Source: Polycyclovorans algicola TG408
Lineage (GTDB): Bacteria; Pseudomonadota; Gammaproteobacteria; Nevskiales; Nevskiaceae
Direction: 5' to 3'
DNA: 64,000 bases
NCBI RefSeq assembly: GCF_000711245.1
Contig: NZ_JOMH01000001.1
Coordinates: 1,792,830 to 1,856,829 of the forward strand
A program made the position numbers and the translations under genes. Shown piece after piece: positions 1 to 7,382 of this stretch (its first letter is position 1; each line of letters starts with the position of its first letter). The notes under the pieces were generated by a model that was given only the letters and a program-made list of their open reading frames with translations, searched no databases and was not told the origin of the DNA.

Positions 1-2
1 TT

Positions 3-341
3 TTTGGGCCTGATCTATTCAAGATAATTTTTGGAGCGCAATGGAGTAATGCCGGCGAGTATGCGCGCTGGTTGGCCTTGTTCTTTCTGTTTAACTTCAT
101 CAATAAGCCTTGTGTGGCGAGCGTACCCGTACTCGGCATTCAGCGCGGATTGCTTATTTATGAGTTGTTCAGTACCGCGGGGAAATCTTTAGCACTTGTA
201 GCTGGTTTTTATTGGTTTAGCAGCGATATATGGGCGGTTGCGCTGTTCTCCATAAGTGGTGTAGCTACTTACGCTTTTATGATGTTGTGGATTTATTTGA
301 ATGCAAGAAACTGGAGCTCTGATGCAAAAGCAAGTAGATAA
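3..341 (+). CDS. O-antigen flippase (Wzx-type), C-terminal part only
   Basis: This is the last 112 residues of a gene that begins before the window; the frame is open from base 3. The segment has two or three hydrophobic helices and the short loop 'PDLFKIIFGAQW', typical of the C-terminal half of polysaccharide flippases (Polysacc_synt/MATE-like fold). Such proteins move undecaprenyl-PP-linked O units across the inner membrane. Its end overlaps the preferred start of the methyltransferase by 20 bases, so the two are probably co-transcribed. The sequence is AT-richer than most of the window, as is usual for exchanged O-antigen genes. The N-terminal part is not visible, so the family call rests on the tail and the context. 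Confidence 0.75.
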   Translation, partial: FGPDLFKIIFGAQWSNAGEYARWLALFFLFNFINKPCVASVPVLGIQRGLLIYELFSTAGKSLALVAGFYWFSSDIWAVALFSISGVATYAFMMLWIYLNARNWSSDAKASR

Positions 342-966
342 AAGTCATTACGATTTCGAGAGATATATCCGAAAGCCGCGGTGGGCAAGTATGTGGCATC
401 AGGTGGCTGAGGTCTTGGCATTCGAGCCTTCCACGGTGCTTGAAATCGGTCCGGGACCAGGTGTATTCAAGGCTTTGGCAAGCCGATTTGGGCCCCGGGT
501 TGAAACGCTGGACATTGATCCTGATTTGAAGCCAGATCATGTTGTCCCAGCCGATGAAATGCCTTTTGAAGATAATGCTTTTGATGTCGTTTGTGCTTTT
601 CAGATGCTGGAGCATGTTCCTTACGAAAAGAGCCTGGCCATCTTTGCCGAAATGTCAAGAGTTTCCAGCAAAGGACTTGTAATATCTTTGCCCGATGCCG
701 CAAGCCGCTGGCCACTGGCGGTCCATATACCCCGAATCGGATTAAAGTGGTTATCCATTCCCAGGCCCCGTCTTCGTCCAATGGTTCATAATTTTGACGG
801 AGAGCACTACTGGGAAATTAATAAGGCAGGCTATCCTGCATCAAAAGTGGCGGAAGATTTATTAAGTGCAGCGTCCGTAAAATTGATTAAAACCTTTCGA
901 GTAGATGAAAATCCCTATCATCGTTTCTTTGTATTTAGTACCTCCCAAAAGTCCGTGATCTCATGA
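322..966 (+). CDS. Class I SAM-dependent methyltransferase
   Basis: A 214-residue protein with the Methyltransf_11 pattern: motif I 'VLEIGPGPGVF' near residue 42, an acidic residue after strand 2 ('TLDIDPD'), then 'FDVVCAFQMLEHV', the usual motif II/post-II of small-molecule methyltransferases. ATG 322 is preferred over ATG 301 because CTGGAG lies six bases before it. In this locus the likely acceptor is a sugar, giving O- or N-methylation of the repeat unit or a methyl cap on the chain; the sequence does not decide which. It follows the flippase with a short overlap and is followed by about 285 bases without a gene. Confidence 0.8.
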   Translation: MQKQVDKSHYDFERYIRKPRWASMWHQVAEVLAFEPSTVLEIGPGPGVFKALASRFGPRVETLDIDPDLKPDHVVPADEMPFEDNAFDVVCAFQMLEHVPYEKSLAIFAEMSRVSSKGLVISLPDAASRWPLAVHIPRIGLKWLSIPRPRLRPMVHNFDGEHYWEINKAGYPASKVAEDLLSAASVKLIKTFRVDENPYHRFFVFSTSQKSVIS

Positions 967-1251
967 ATAAGTATGAGTAATGGGGGATTGCCCAGTCGGT
1001 CGATGCTGTCTGAAGCTTGACCGTATGATGTGTCGCCAACTTGCGAATAGATTATATTACTACAGACGGACAAAGTCCCGACAGCCTAGATTTTTTGGCA
1101 TTAGGTTCACGGCAAAGCATTAGAATTTAAAATCATCAGCATCAGGTTGGGTTATTTTTTGTCAACAGCATAAGTTTAATGTCTATTGAACAAAAAATGT
1201 ACAGCATGGGCGGTAGTGCGTAAATTAAAAAAATATTTCAGCGTCACTTAC
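967..1251 (+). other. AT-rich intergenic stretch with an ops-like octamer
   Basis: No gene is supported in these 285 bases. The in-frame TTG at 1186 would add 22 residues to the next gene, but they do not resemble the start of a GT4 enzyme. The sequence GGCGGTAG at 1209-1216 matches the core of the ops/JUMPstart element used by RfaH to suppress pausing in polysaccharide operons. One octamer is expected by chance about twice in a window of this size, counting both strands, so this is only a candidate. Confidence 0.35.
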
Positions 1252-2409
1252 ATGAATATATTAATATTAAATCTTGCTTTTTTTCCTAGAATAGGCGGAG
1301 TTGAAAATTCTATTAGGTCGATCTGTGAGCTGTATTCAGCTCGCGGAGACGCAGTTGTGGCGGTGGCTGCCGACGTTGTTGATGCGACAGGAGTGAGATA
1401 TCCGGATAATCAGATGCAATTTGGGGCCCGTGTGAGACGTTTCAGGAAGGGGCCTATGGGAACCTACTACCTTTACTGCTACATGCTTCTTAGAAAGTTG
1501 CGCAGAGCTGAGAGGTTCGATCTTGTCATTTCTAGGAGCCACGTTACCACTCTGCTAGGCTATATGGCTGGATTCAGGGAAATTAACTATGTCGTGCCTG
1601 GCATAGTGAAGAACCAACAGATAGTCACTTTTAATGGATTGAAAAGTTTCTACGTAATTTTGAAAAAGAAAATCAACGAACTTATCCAGAAGTTGAGTTT
1701 TAGTGTTGCGGAAAGAGTTTTTGTATTTAGCGAAACAATGGCCATTCAAGTTCGTCAGATCTGCGCATCGGCAAACATTATAAAAACATTTCCAGGGTGT
1801 GATGTCGTTCGCTTCAATTACTCTTCCGAAAAAAGGGAGACTTTAAGAAGATTTTACAATATCTCTCCATCTGAAAAGATCGTTTTATGCGTTGGCCGTT
1901 TAAGTCCTGAGAAGGGTTTTGATCACGCAATTAGAGCGATTTCCAGACTCCCGGAGAATTATAAGTTATGGATTGTTGGCTCCGGGCCGTATGAGAGCCA
2001 TTTAAGGGTGGTGGCAGCAGCGGTCAACTCAGTTGACCGAGTGCACTTTGTCAGGCAAACAACAGAGCCAGAACAATATTACAAGATCGCTGATGTTTTT
2101 CTCTTTACGTCGTCTTACGAACCTTTCGGGCAAGTGCTGCTTGAGGCGGCGTTTTCCGAGTTGCCAATCGTCGCTTTTGACCCGCAAAGAATGGGTGGCG
2201 TTAACACCGCCACTCGAGAGATATTCGTGGGTTTCGATGGCTTAGTTCACTTTGTCGACCAGCATTCTAACTTGCCGCTTGCAATAATGCATGTTAACAA
2301 AGGAAACATTAATAGCCTAATTTGTCAAAACTTCAAAGAAAAGTACACTTGGCTTCAATTGGTACGGTACTTGGACATGAGTACAGATCGATTTGGTGAT
2401 GATCACTAG
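1252..2409 (+). CDS. Glycosyltransferase family 4 (GT-B)
   Basis: A 385-residue GT-B glycosyltransferase. The N terminus 'MNILILNLAFFPRIGGVE' is the usual GT4 opening with the Gly-Gly-Val/Ile-Glu donor loop. The C-terminal domain carries 'VGRLSPEKGFD', then 'GSGPYESHL', and the donor-binding 'SSYEPFGQVLLEAAFSELPIVAFD' region with the E-x7-E pattern (EPFGQVLLE). ATG 1252 is chosen because the family N terminus starts there; no strong ribosome site is seen. The role is transfer of one sugar of the O unit from a nucleotide donor at the inner face of the inner membrane; donor and acceptor cannot be read. It is AT-rich and is followed by an IS relic, so the locus around it has been rearranged. Confidence 0.85.
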   Translation: MNILILNLAFFPRIGGVENSIRSICELYSARGDAVVAVAADVVDATGVRYPDNQMQFGARVRRFRKGPMGTYYLYCYMLLRKLRRAERFDLVISRSHVTTLLGYMAGFREINYVVPGIVKNQQIVTFNGLKSFYVILKKKINELIQKLSFSVAERVFVFSETMAIQVRQICASANIIKTFPGCDVVRFNYSSEKRETLRRFYNISPSEKIVLCVGRLSPEKGFDHAIRAISRLPENYKLWIVGSGPYESHLRVVAAAVNSVDRVHFVRQTTEPEQYYKIADVFLFTSSYEPFGQVLLEAAFSELPIVAFDPQRMGGVNTATREIFVGFDGLVHFVDQHSNLPLAIMHVNKGNINSLICQNFKEKYTWLQLVRYLDMSTDRFGDDH

Positions 2410-3012
2410 AACACGTAACCAACCTATTCAGTGGATAGGATATTTCGATAGTCGAGATTCTGGCGTTGTCAGTTTCCCGGAAACCGGAAGGTTCTTAACT
2501 AGGGTCTGCCTGATAATCACACACCATGGGTAAATCAGTATTGCTCGGATGATCTATTGAGAGCCGGATCTCGATGAGGCAGTTGAGCCTTGCGTTTTGG
2601 TTTGTGGTGTTGTCAAGCGGACCCGCGATCGGTTCTTTCCAGAAGAGTCGGATGAGGTGGTGCGTTACGGGAGCCGTGAGCCCTGACTTGGTGGAAAAGG
2701 AGGTCCTGAATGATGTTCCCCTGTATAGCGAATTTATCGGAATTGAGCTGGTGTAGATTGGATGCCCGTCCAGAGCCACGCCGTGCGTTTCCGGCACCTG
2801 CTTGGCCAGCACAGGTCTGTTCCAACCGTGATACCAGGGCGCATCAACTAATTGCTCGCTACACGGTGGCTAGTGCTGCGGGCGGGCATGTAGGCCCAGT
2901 TTCAACCTGAGCCGAATTTTCACGAGAGTGTGAGTGCCCACTAGAATGTTCAATCGCAGGCTTGACTTACTTCGCGGTACATTTAGCAATGCTGTTTTGT
3001 ATGAGTCCTTAG
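2410..3012 (+). other. 603-base gap with an IS relic and no intact gene
   Basis: This gap separates the GT4 gene from the polymerase gene. The only recognisable content is a broken IS5-type transposase, listed separately. Open frames on the minus strand across 2495-2825 are antisense to the relic and have no family features. No terminal inverted repeat of an insertion sequence could be assigned with confidence. Confidence 0.6.
2571..2835 (+). pseudogene. Decayed IS5-family transposase fragment
   Basis: Three reading frames of the plus strand together recall the N-terminal part of IS5-type transposases. They are 'MRQLSLA' at 2574, then 'VKRTRDRFFPEESDEVVRYG' at about 2604-2663, matching the KxTRRExFLxEMDxVVPW block. 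Next is 'LVEKEVLNDVPLYSEFIGIEL' at about 2688-2750, matching the LxDxxxxREFxGIxL block, and 'VRFRHLLGQH' at about 2783-2812, matching TxxxFRHLLExH. The frame changes at least twice, the segment between blocks 2 and 3 is missing, and no DDE catalytic domain follows. It is therefore a dead remnant of an insertion inside the O-antigen locus. The assignment is by eye from remembered family motifs. Confidence 0.55.
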
Positions 3013-3990
3013 ATGACTGCTAAAGATAAAAGAGCTATGTCAGCAGCGATATTAACTTCGATAATTCTCGCTTCACTAGTGGTTTTTCTTTACAGCTATT
3101 TCTTATCTGCGCATTATGTTGGTGGTGATCAGGAGATCTATCGCTTAGCTTATTCGGAGCTCAGTAAACTTTCCATTTCTGATGGCATCAGAGTTTACGC
3201 GGCGAGAATACTCACACTTGAGTTGGGTCACTACGTCATCACTTGGGTTGCAAGTCGATTCTTTGACAAAGATCTTTTTATGGCGATATCTAACGCCATT
3301 TTGGCCTATTATGCAATAAAAGTGTTGAGGGGGTGGGGAGGGTCCCTCTTAATTGTAATTTGGATAGTGCTATTTAGTTTTTATTTTATCGCATTGTACT
3401 TGTCTGCTGAGCGGCTAAAATTCGCATTTCTTTTCTTTGCTATAGCGATTAATTGCACTTCGAGAGTAAGGGCTGGTGGATTTTTTATAGTTTCTTTGCT
3501 GACTCATTTGCAAATGCTTCTTGCTGTCGTTATGGGAATAATTTCAAAGTCCGGCCCATTACTAAAAAGTCTTCTGATCAAGGGGCGATTGAAGTTTGGC
3601 GCAGCAATATCTGCTATTGCTATTTTTTTGATTTCTGGCTGCTTGTTTCTATATTTTGACAGGCATATTTATTCTAAAATAAGCGCATATCACGGCGGCA
3701 CAGATGCTGTTGATTATCTTAGAATTGCCATTTTTTTTTTATTATCACTCTTGTATGCTAATGGAAGAAGGCTCCATGTTGTTTTTTTGTTTTTAATTCT
3801 ATCTATTGCAGTTCTTTTTGTCGGTGAAACAAGGATAAACATATTCGGATACTTCGCATTTCTCCACTTTGCGTTGCCATATAAGGGTGGTTTTAATATT
3901 GGAGTTCTGTCAACTACCGCTTATTATTCATATGGATGGGCTAAGTATGCTATGACTGTACTCCAGTGTGGCTCTAACATTCCGTGTTAA
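3013..3990 (+). CDS. Membrane polymerase, EpsG/Wzy-like
   Basis: A 325-residue, very hydrophobic protein with about nine predicted membrane helices. The first ends just before the periplasmic loop 'HYVGGDQEIYR'. A Gly-Gly-Asp...Tyr segment after helix 1 and an overall length of 320-370 residues are usual for EpsG/Wzy-type polymerases. Wzy joins O units at the periplasmic face. It is the only polymerase candidate in the locus, which supports the role. ATG 3013 is used; ATG 3037 with AAAGAG just before it is an alternative. It is strongly AT-rich, as Wzy genes usually are. A different polytopic envelope protein, such as an acyltransferase, is less likely because no acyltransferase motifs are seen. 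Confidence 0.65.
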   Translation: MTAKDKRAMSAAILTSIILASLVVFLYSYFLSAHYVGGDQEIYRLAYSELSKLSISDGIRVYAARILTLELGHYVITWVASRFFDKDLFMAISNAILAYYAIKVLRGWGGSLLIVIWIVLFSFYFIALYLSAERLKFAFLFFAIAINCTSRVRAGGFFIVSLLTHLQMLLAVVMGIISKSGPLLKSLLIKGRLKFGAAISAIAIFLISGCLFLYFDRHIYSKISAYHGGTDAVDYLRIAIFFLLSLLYANGRRLHVVFLFLILSIAVLFVGETRINIFGYFAFLHFALPYKGGFNIGVLSTTAYYSYGWAKYAMTVLQCGSNIPC

Positions 3991-4129
3991 GGAGCAGTTA
4001 CAGTAAAAATGGATTGTCGTGTTTTTAACGAATAGCTGCCCTAATTTCTCTGCTCTCCCTTTAAATCACGCGCCCATTTACAGGTTTTGGGGAATGAAGT
4101 TTTCAAAATATTTTTTTGAGGTCATTTAG

Positions 4130-5737
4130 ATGATATCAGTAAAAGTACTCGATTGCACCCTGCGTGATGGTGGATATTACAATGCTTGGGATTTTTCGAC
4201 TGAGCTTATACGGCAGTATCTATATGCCATGCAGTCTGCTCAAGTTGACGTCGTTGAGCTGGGTTTCCGGACCTTAAAGAACCAGGGCTTCCAGGGCCCC
4301 TGCGCCTTTACTACCGACAAATTCATCCGAGACGTTAAAATACCATGTGGGTTGACAATAGGCGTTATGATAAACGCTAGTGAGCTTGTCAGTGAAATTC
4401 CTCAAGAGGAGGTGTTGGAACGGTTGTTTCCGAATGTCGCAACAGACTCACCAATCTCATTAGTGCGTGTTGCGTGTCATGTGCATGAGTTTGAAAAATC
4501 ACTTCCGGCTTCTACTTGGCTCAAAGCGCGAGGCTATCAGGTGGGATTCAACTTAATGCAAGTTGCAGATCGGACGGAGAATGAGATTAAGACGCTTGCG
4601 CGTCTGGCCAATAACTATCCCTTAGACGTACTTTATTTTGCAGATAGCATGGGGAGTATGAGCCCCAATCAAACAGCGCAGATATTGCGGTGGTTTCAAA
4701 GTGAATGGACTGGAGCGATGGGTATTCATACACACGATAATCTGGGGCTCGCGCTTTCCAATACCTTACGTGCTTTAGAAGAAGGAGTAACTTGGGTGGA
4801 TTCCACAGTCACTGGCATGGGTCGCGGCCCAGGTAATGCTCGCACAGAGGAGCTCGTCATCGAAGTTGCTGAGCGACGGAGCAAGGCGATGAACTTAATT
4901 CCATTGATGTCGTTAATTCGTGAACACTTTAAGCCGATGCAGGCCAGTTATGGTTGGGGCACAAATGCTTATTACTATCTCGCAGGCAAGTATGGCATTC
5001 ACCCAACTTACGTTCAGGAGATGCTTGGTGACCCCCGCTACAGTGAAGAGGATGTTCTGGCAGTTATTGATCACTTGCGGGTTGTGGGGGGGAAGAAGTA
5101 TAGCCAGAATGCACTCGATGTTGCACGCCACTTTTATCGTGGTCAGGCAAAAGGAAATTGGTCTCCAAAAGCATTGTTTTCTGGCCGTGAAGTGCTACTT
5201 CTAGGTACCGGCCCAGGAGTGGCGAGGCATCGGAGTGCGTTGCAGCGTTATATCATTTCGAAGAGGCCGTTGGTAGTTGCGCTCAATACGCAGAGCGCAA
5301 TAGATGCTGAGTTGGTTGACTTGCGTGTAGCGTGTCACCCGATACGTCTATTAGCGGACAGTGATGTTCACAGAAAACTGCCCCAGCCATTGGTTACTCC
5401 GTATTCCATGTTGCCAAAGCTTGTGCGTGAATCCCTTGGCGATAAAGACGTATTGGACTTTGGTTTAAGCGTAGAAGAGGATCTGTTTGACTTCGCGAAT
5501 ACTCATTGCACAATACCTACATCATTAGTGGTTGCTTACGCTTTGGCTATTGTTACTAGCGGATCAGCTGTGGGTGTATTTATGGCTGGCTTTGATGGCT
5601 ATGGCGCTGACGATCCTCGTAGCCGTGAAATGCAGCAATTGCTGGAAAAATATCAGACTGCTAAAGGGGCATTGCAGATCACCGCAATCACCCCAACCAG
5701 CTATGGGCTGCATACCGAGTCGGTTTACGCGCTCTGA
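4130..5737 (+). CDS. HMGL/DmpG-like aldolase fused to a C-terminal Rossmann-like domain
   Basis: A 535-residue two-part protein. Residues 1-300 are a DRE-TIM aldolase barrel of the 4-hydroxy-2-oxovalerate aldolase type: 'LDCTLRDGGYYNAW' at residues 7-20 carries the RD pair, 'GIHTHDNLGLALSN' carries the metal-binding HxH, and 'GMGRGPGNARTEEL' is the family glycine loop. Known relatives split or form a C-C bond between pyruvate and an aldehyde. Residues about 355-535 begin 'GREVLLLGTGPGV' and contain 'MAGFDGYG', recalling MptE/DUF115-like domains; this part is unassigned. The start has GAGGT seven bases upstream. The CMP-sugar synthetase and HAD phosphatase next to it suggest synthesis of a 2-keto-3-deoxy sugar acid, with this enzyme in place of a NeuB/KdsA-type synthase. 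That is an inference. Confidence 0.75.
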   Translation: MISVKVLDCTLRDGGYYNAWDFSTELIRQYLYAMQSAQVDVVELGFRTLKNQGFQGPCAFTTDKFIRDVKIPCGLTIGVMINASELVSEIPQEEVLERLFPNVATDSPISLVRVACHVHEFEKSLPASTWLKARGYQVGFNLMQVADRTENEIKTLARLANNYPLDVLYFADSMGSMSPNQTAQILRWFQSEWTGAMGIHTHDNLGLALSNTLRALEEGVTWVDSTVTGMGRGPGNARTEELVIEVAERRSKAMNLIPLMSLIREHFKPMQASYGWGTNAYYYLAGKYGIHPTYVQEMLGDPRYSEEDVLAVIDHLRVVGGKKYSQNALDVARHFYRGQAKGNWSPKALFSGREVLLLGTGPGVARHRSALQRYIISKRPLVVALNTQSAIDAELVDLRVACHPIRLLADSDVHRKLPQPLVTPYSMLPKLVRESLGDKDVLDFGLSVEEDLFDFANTHCTIPTSLVVAYALAIVTSGSAVGVFMAGFDGYGADDPRSREMQQLLEKYQTAKGALQITAITPTSYGLHTESVYAL

Positions 5738-5788
5738 GCTGTTTATCCTTGATGCCTTTTTTTTCACAAATATAATTACGAGTCCGTC

Positions 5789-6535
5789 ATGCGTAGTGTG
5801 GTTATAATTCCTGCCCGATATGCTTCTAGTCGATACCCGGGAAAACCTCTGGTGCCACTGCTGGGAAAGCCCATGATTTTATGGGTTGCTGAGCTTTCAG
5901 CCCGTGCTGTGGGCGTGGAGCACGTCTACGTCGCGACCGATGATGGTCGTATTGCCGATGTCGTGGAAATGGCAGGATTCCAGTCGGTTATGACTTCTTG
6001 TGAGGCCCTAACCGGCACCGACCGGCTTGCTCAAGCCGCAAAAAATATAGAGGCCGACATTTATATAAACGTTCAGGGTGATGAACCGCTGGCCGACCCT
6101 TCCGATATCATAAAGGTGCGTAATTCAAAGCTGGCAGCTATGGACATGATTATAAATGGCTTCAGCCGTGTGAGTGACGGCGAAGACCCAAATAGTGTAA
6201 ACATACCCAAAGTAATCACCAACGAGCGAGACGAATTAGTATACATGTCGCGGGTAGCATTGCCGGGTTTTAAGGACGTAAAATGTGCTCCTAGTTATTA
6301 CAAGAAGCAGGTTTGTATTTACGCCTTCACAAGGGAAGAACTAAATATTTTTCATGGCTTTGGTCGTAAAAGTGAACTTGAGCGTGCAGAAGATATAGAA
6401 ATTTTGCGTTTCCTGGAGCTCGGTAGCACTGTAAAAATGGTTGAAACACGGCCGGGTAGCTTGGCGGTGGATGTGCCTGCTGATGTCGCCAAAGTGGAAG
6501 CGTTATTAAATAAGTTTGTTAAGAGTTATAAATGA
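5789..6535 (+). CDS. CMP-Kdo synthetase-like cytidylyltransferase (locus paralogue)
   Basis: A 248-residue CTP-transferase of the KdsB/NeuA group. 'VVIIPARYASSRYPGKPLVPLLGKPM' opens the protein, with the CTP-binding R and PGKP; 'GTDRLAQA' and 'NVQGDEPL' follow, and 'VDVPADVAKVEAL' closes it, all in KdsB order. The family joins a 2-keto sugar acid to CMP, releasing PPi. A second gene of the family, kdsB at 58242, sits with lpxK and msbA and is the better core enzyme. Here the usual H-[IV]-G-[IL]-YAYR block reads 'KKQVCIYAFTREEL', lacking the His-x-Gly, so the acid substrate probably differs from Kdo. It lies 51 bases after the aldolase gene and overlaps the next gene by 4 bases (ATGA). Confidence 0.85.
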   Translation: MRSVVIIPARYASSRYPGKPLVPLLGKPMILWVAELSARAVGVEHVYVATDDGRIADVVEMAGFQSVMTSCEALTGTDRLAQAAKNIEADIYINVQGDEPLADPSDIIKVRNSKLAAMDMIINGFSRVSDGEDPNSVNIPKVITNERDELVYMSRVALPGFKDVKCAPSYYKKQVCIYAFTREELNIFHGFGRKSELERAEDIEILRFLELGSTVKMVETRPGSLAVDVPADVAKVEALLNKFVKSYK

Positions 6536-7227
6536 AGCATCAATTACTAGATTACGCTACTTTAGTGTTTGACTGTGATGGGGTAATTCTGGATTCCAAC
6601 AAAGTTAAAACTGAGGCTTTCTTTCAAGCGACTCTCCCGTATGGTGAGGCCGCTGCGCGGTCCATGATTGACTATCATATTGCAAATGGTGGAGTGTCGC
6701 GCTATAAAAAATTTGCTCACTTTCAGCAGCACATCGTTCGGGCAGAGAGCTCACATAGACAGGCCTCTGATCTGGAAGCCCTGTTGCAGACCTATGCGAG
6801 TCATGTGCGAAAGGGACTCTTATGTTGTAGTTTGGCCCCGAGTTTAGAGGCGCTGCGAAAAGGAAACCCCAGCTCGGTATGGTTAATTGTATCGGGTGGT
6901 GATCAGTCTGAGTTGCGCGACGTATTTAACCAACGCGGCATTTTTGACTGGTTCGATGGAGGCATCTTCGGTAGCCCCGACACCAAAGATGAAATTCTTG
7001 CGCGTGAACTCGTATCCGGAAATATTAAAAGTCCTGCCTTGTTCTTGGGGGATAGCAAGTACGATTACGAGGCTGCAAGGGAAGCGGGCTTAGATTTTGT
7101 GTTCGTAAGCTCCTGGAGTGAGGTAAAAAACTGGCAACATTGGGTGCAAGCAAGCGACATAACCGTGATTGATTCGATTGCATGTCTTTTATCGGGAAGT
7201 CACAAACGCGGTGACGCCAATCATTGA
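6532..7227 (+). CDS. HAD-superfamily phosphatase
   Basis: A 231-residue HAD hydrolase with a helical (C1) cap. Motif I is 'VFDCDGVILDSNK', motif II the Ser of 'LIVSGGDQSE', and motif IV 'LFLGDSKYDYEAAREAG'; the Asp of motif I is the expected nucleophile. Relatives include phosphoglycolate phosphatase and sugar-phosphate phosphatases. The start overlaps the stop of the cytidylyltransferase gene as ATGA, so the two are translationally coupled. In Kdo and sialic-type pathways a phosphatase acts between the aldol step and CMP activation, and this gene fits that position. It is not the short cap-less KdsC type, again pointing away from ordinary Kdo. The substrate is unknown. Confidence 0.8.
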   Translation: MKHQLLDYATLVFDCDGVILDSNKVKTEAFFQATLPYGEAAARSMIDYHIANGGVSRYKKFAHFQQHIVRAESSHRQASDLEALLQTYASHVRKGLLCCSLAPSLEALRKGNPSSVWLIVSGGDQSELRDVFNQRGIFDWFDGGIFGSPDTKDEILARELVSGNIKSPALFLGDSKYDYEAAREAGLDFVFVSSWSEVKNWQHWVQASDITVIDSIACLLSGSHKRGDANH

Positions 7228-7382
7228 AGTATAATTTGTAGTGTCAGGCCAAGGCAGTCAATTAGAGCTGACGCTGGCCCAAGTGTTCGCATGCGCTGCG
7301 AGTAACGCGCCACTTCGCTCTGGATATGTCGTCCGGTTAATTGATCGATGGCAATATCATTGACCATATAAATGTCAAAAAA

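Noticed and set aside
2495-2825. Minus-strand open frames in the gap before the polymerase gene
   Set aside because: They lie opposite an IS5-type transposase relic readable on the plus strand and lack family features.
5789-6535. Naming this gene kdsB as the Kdo enzyme of the core
   Set aside because: A more typical kdsB lies with lpxK and msbA at 58242, and this copy differs in the substrate block.
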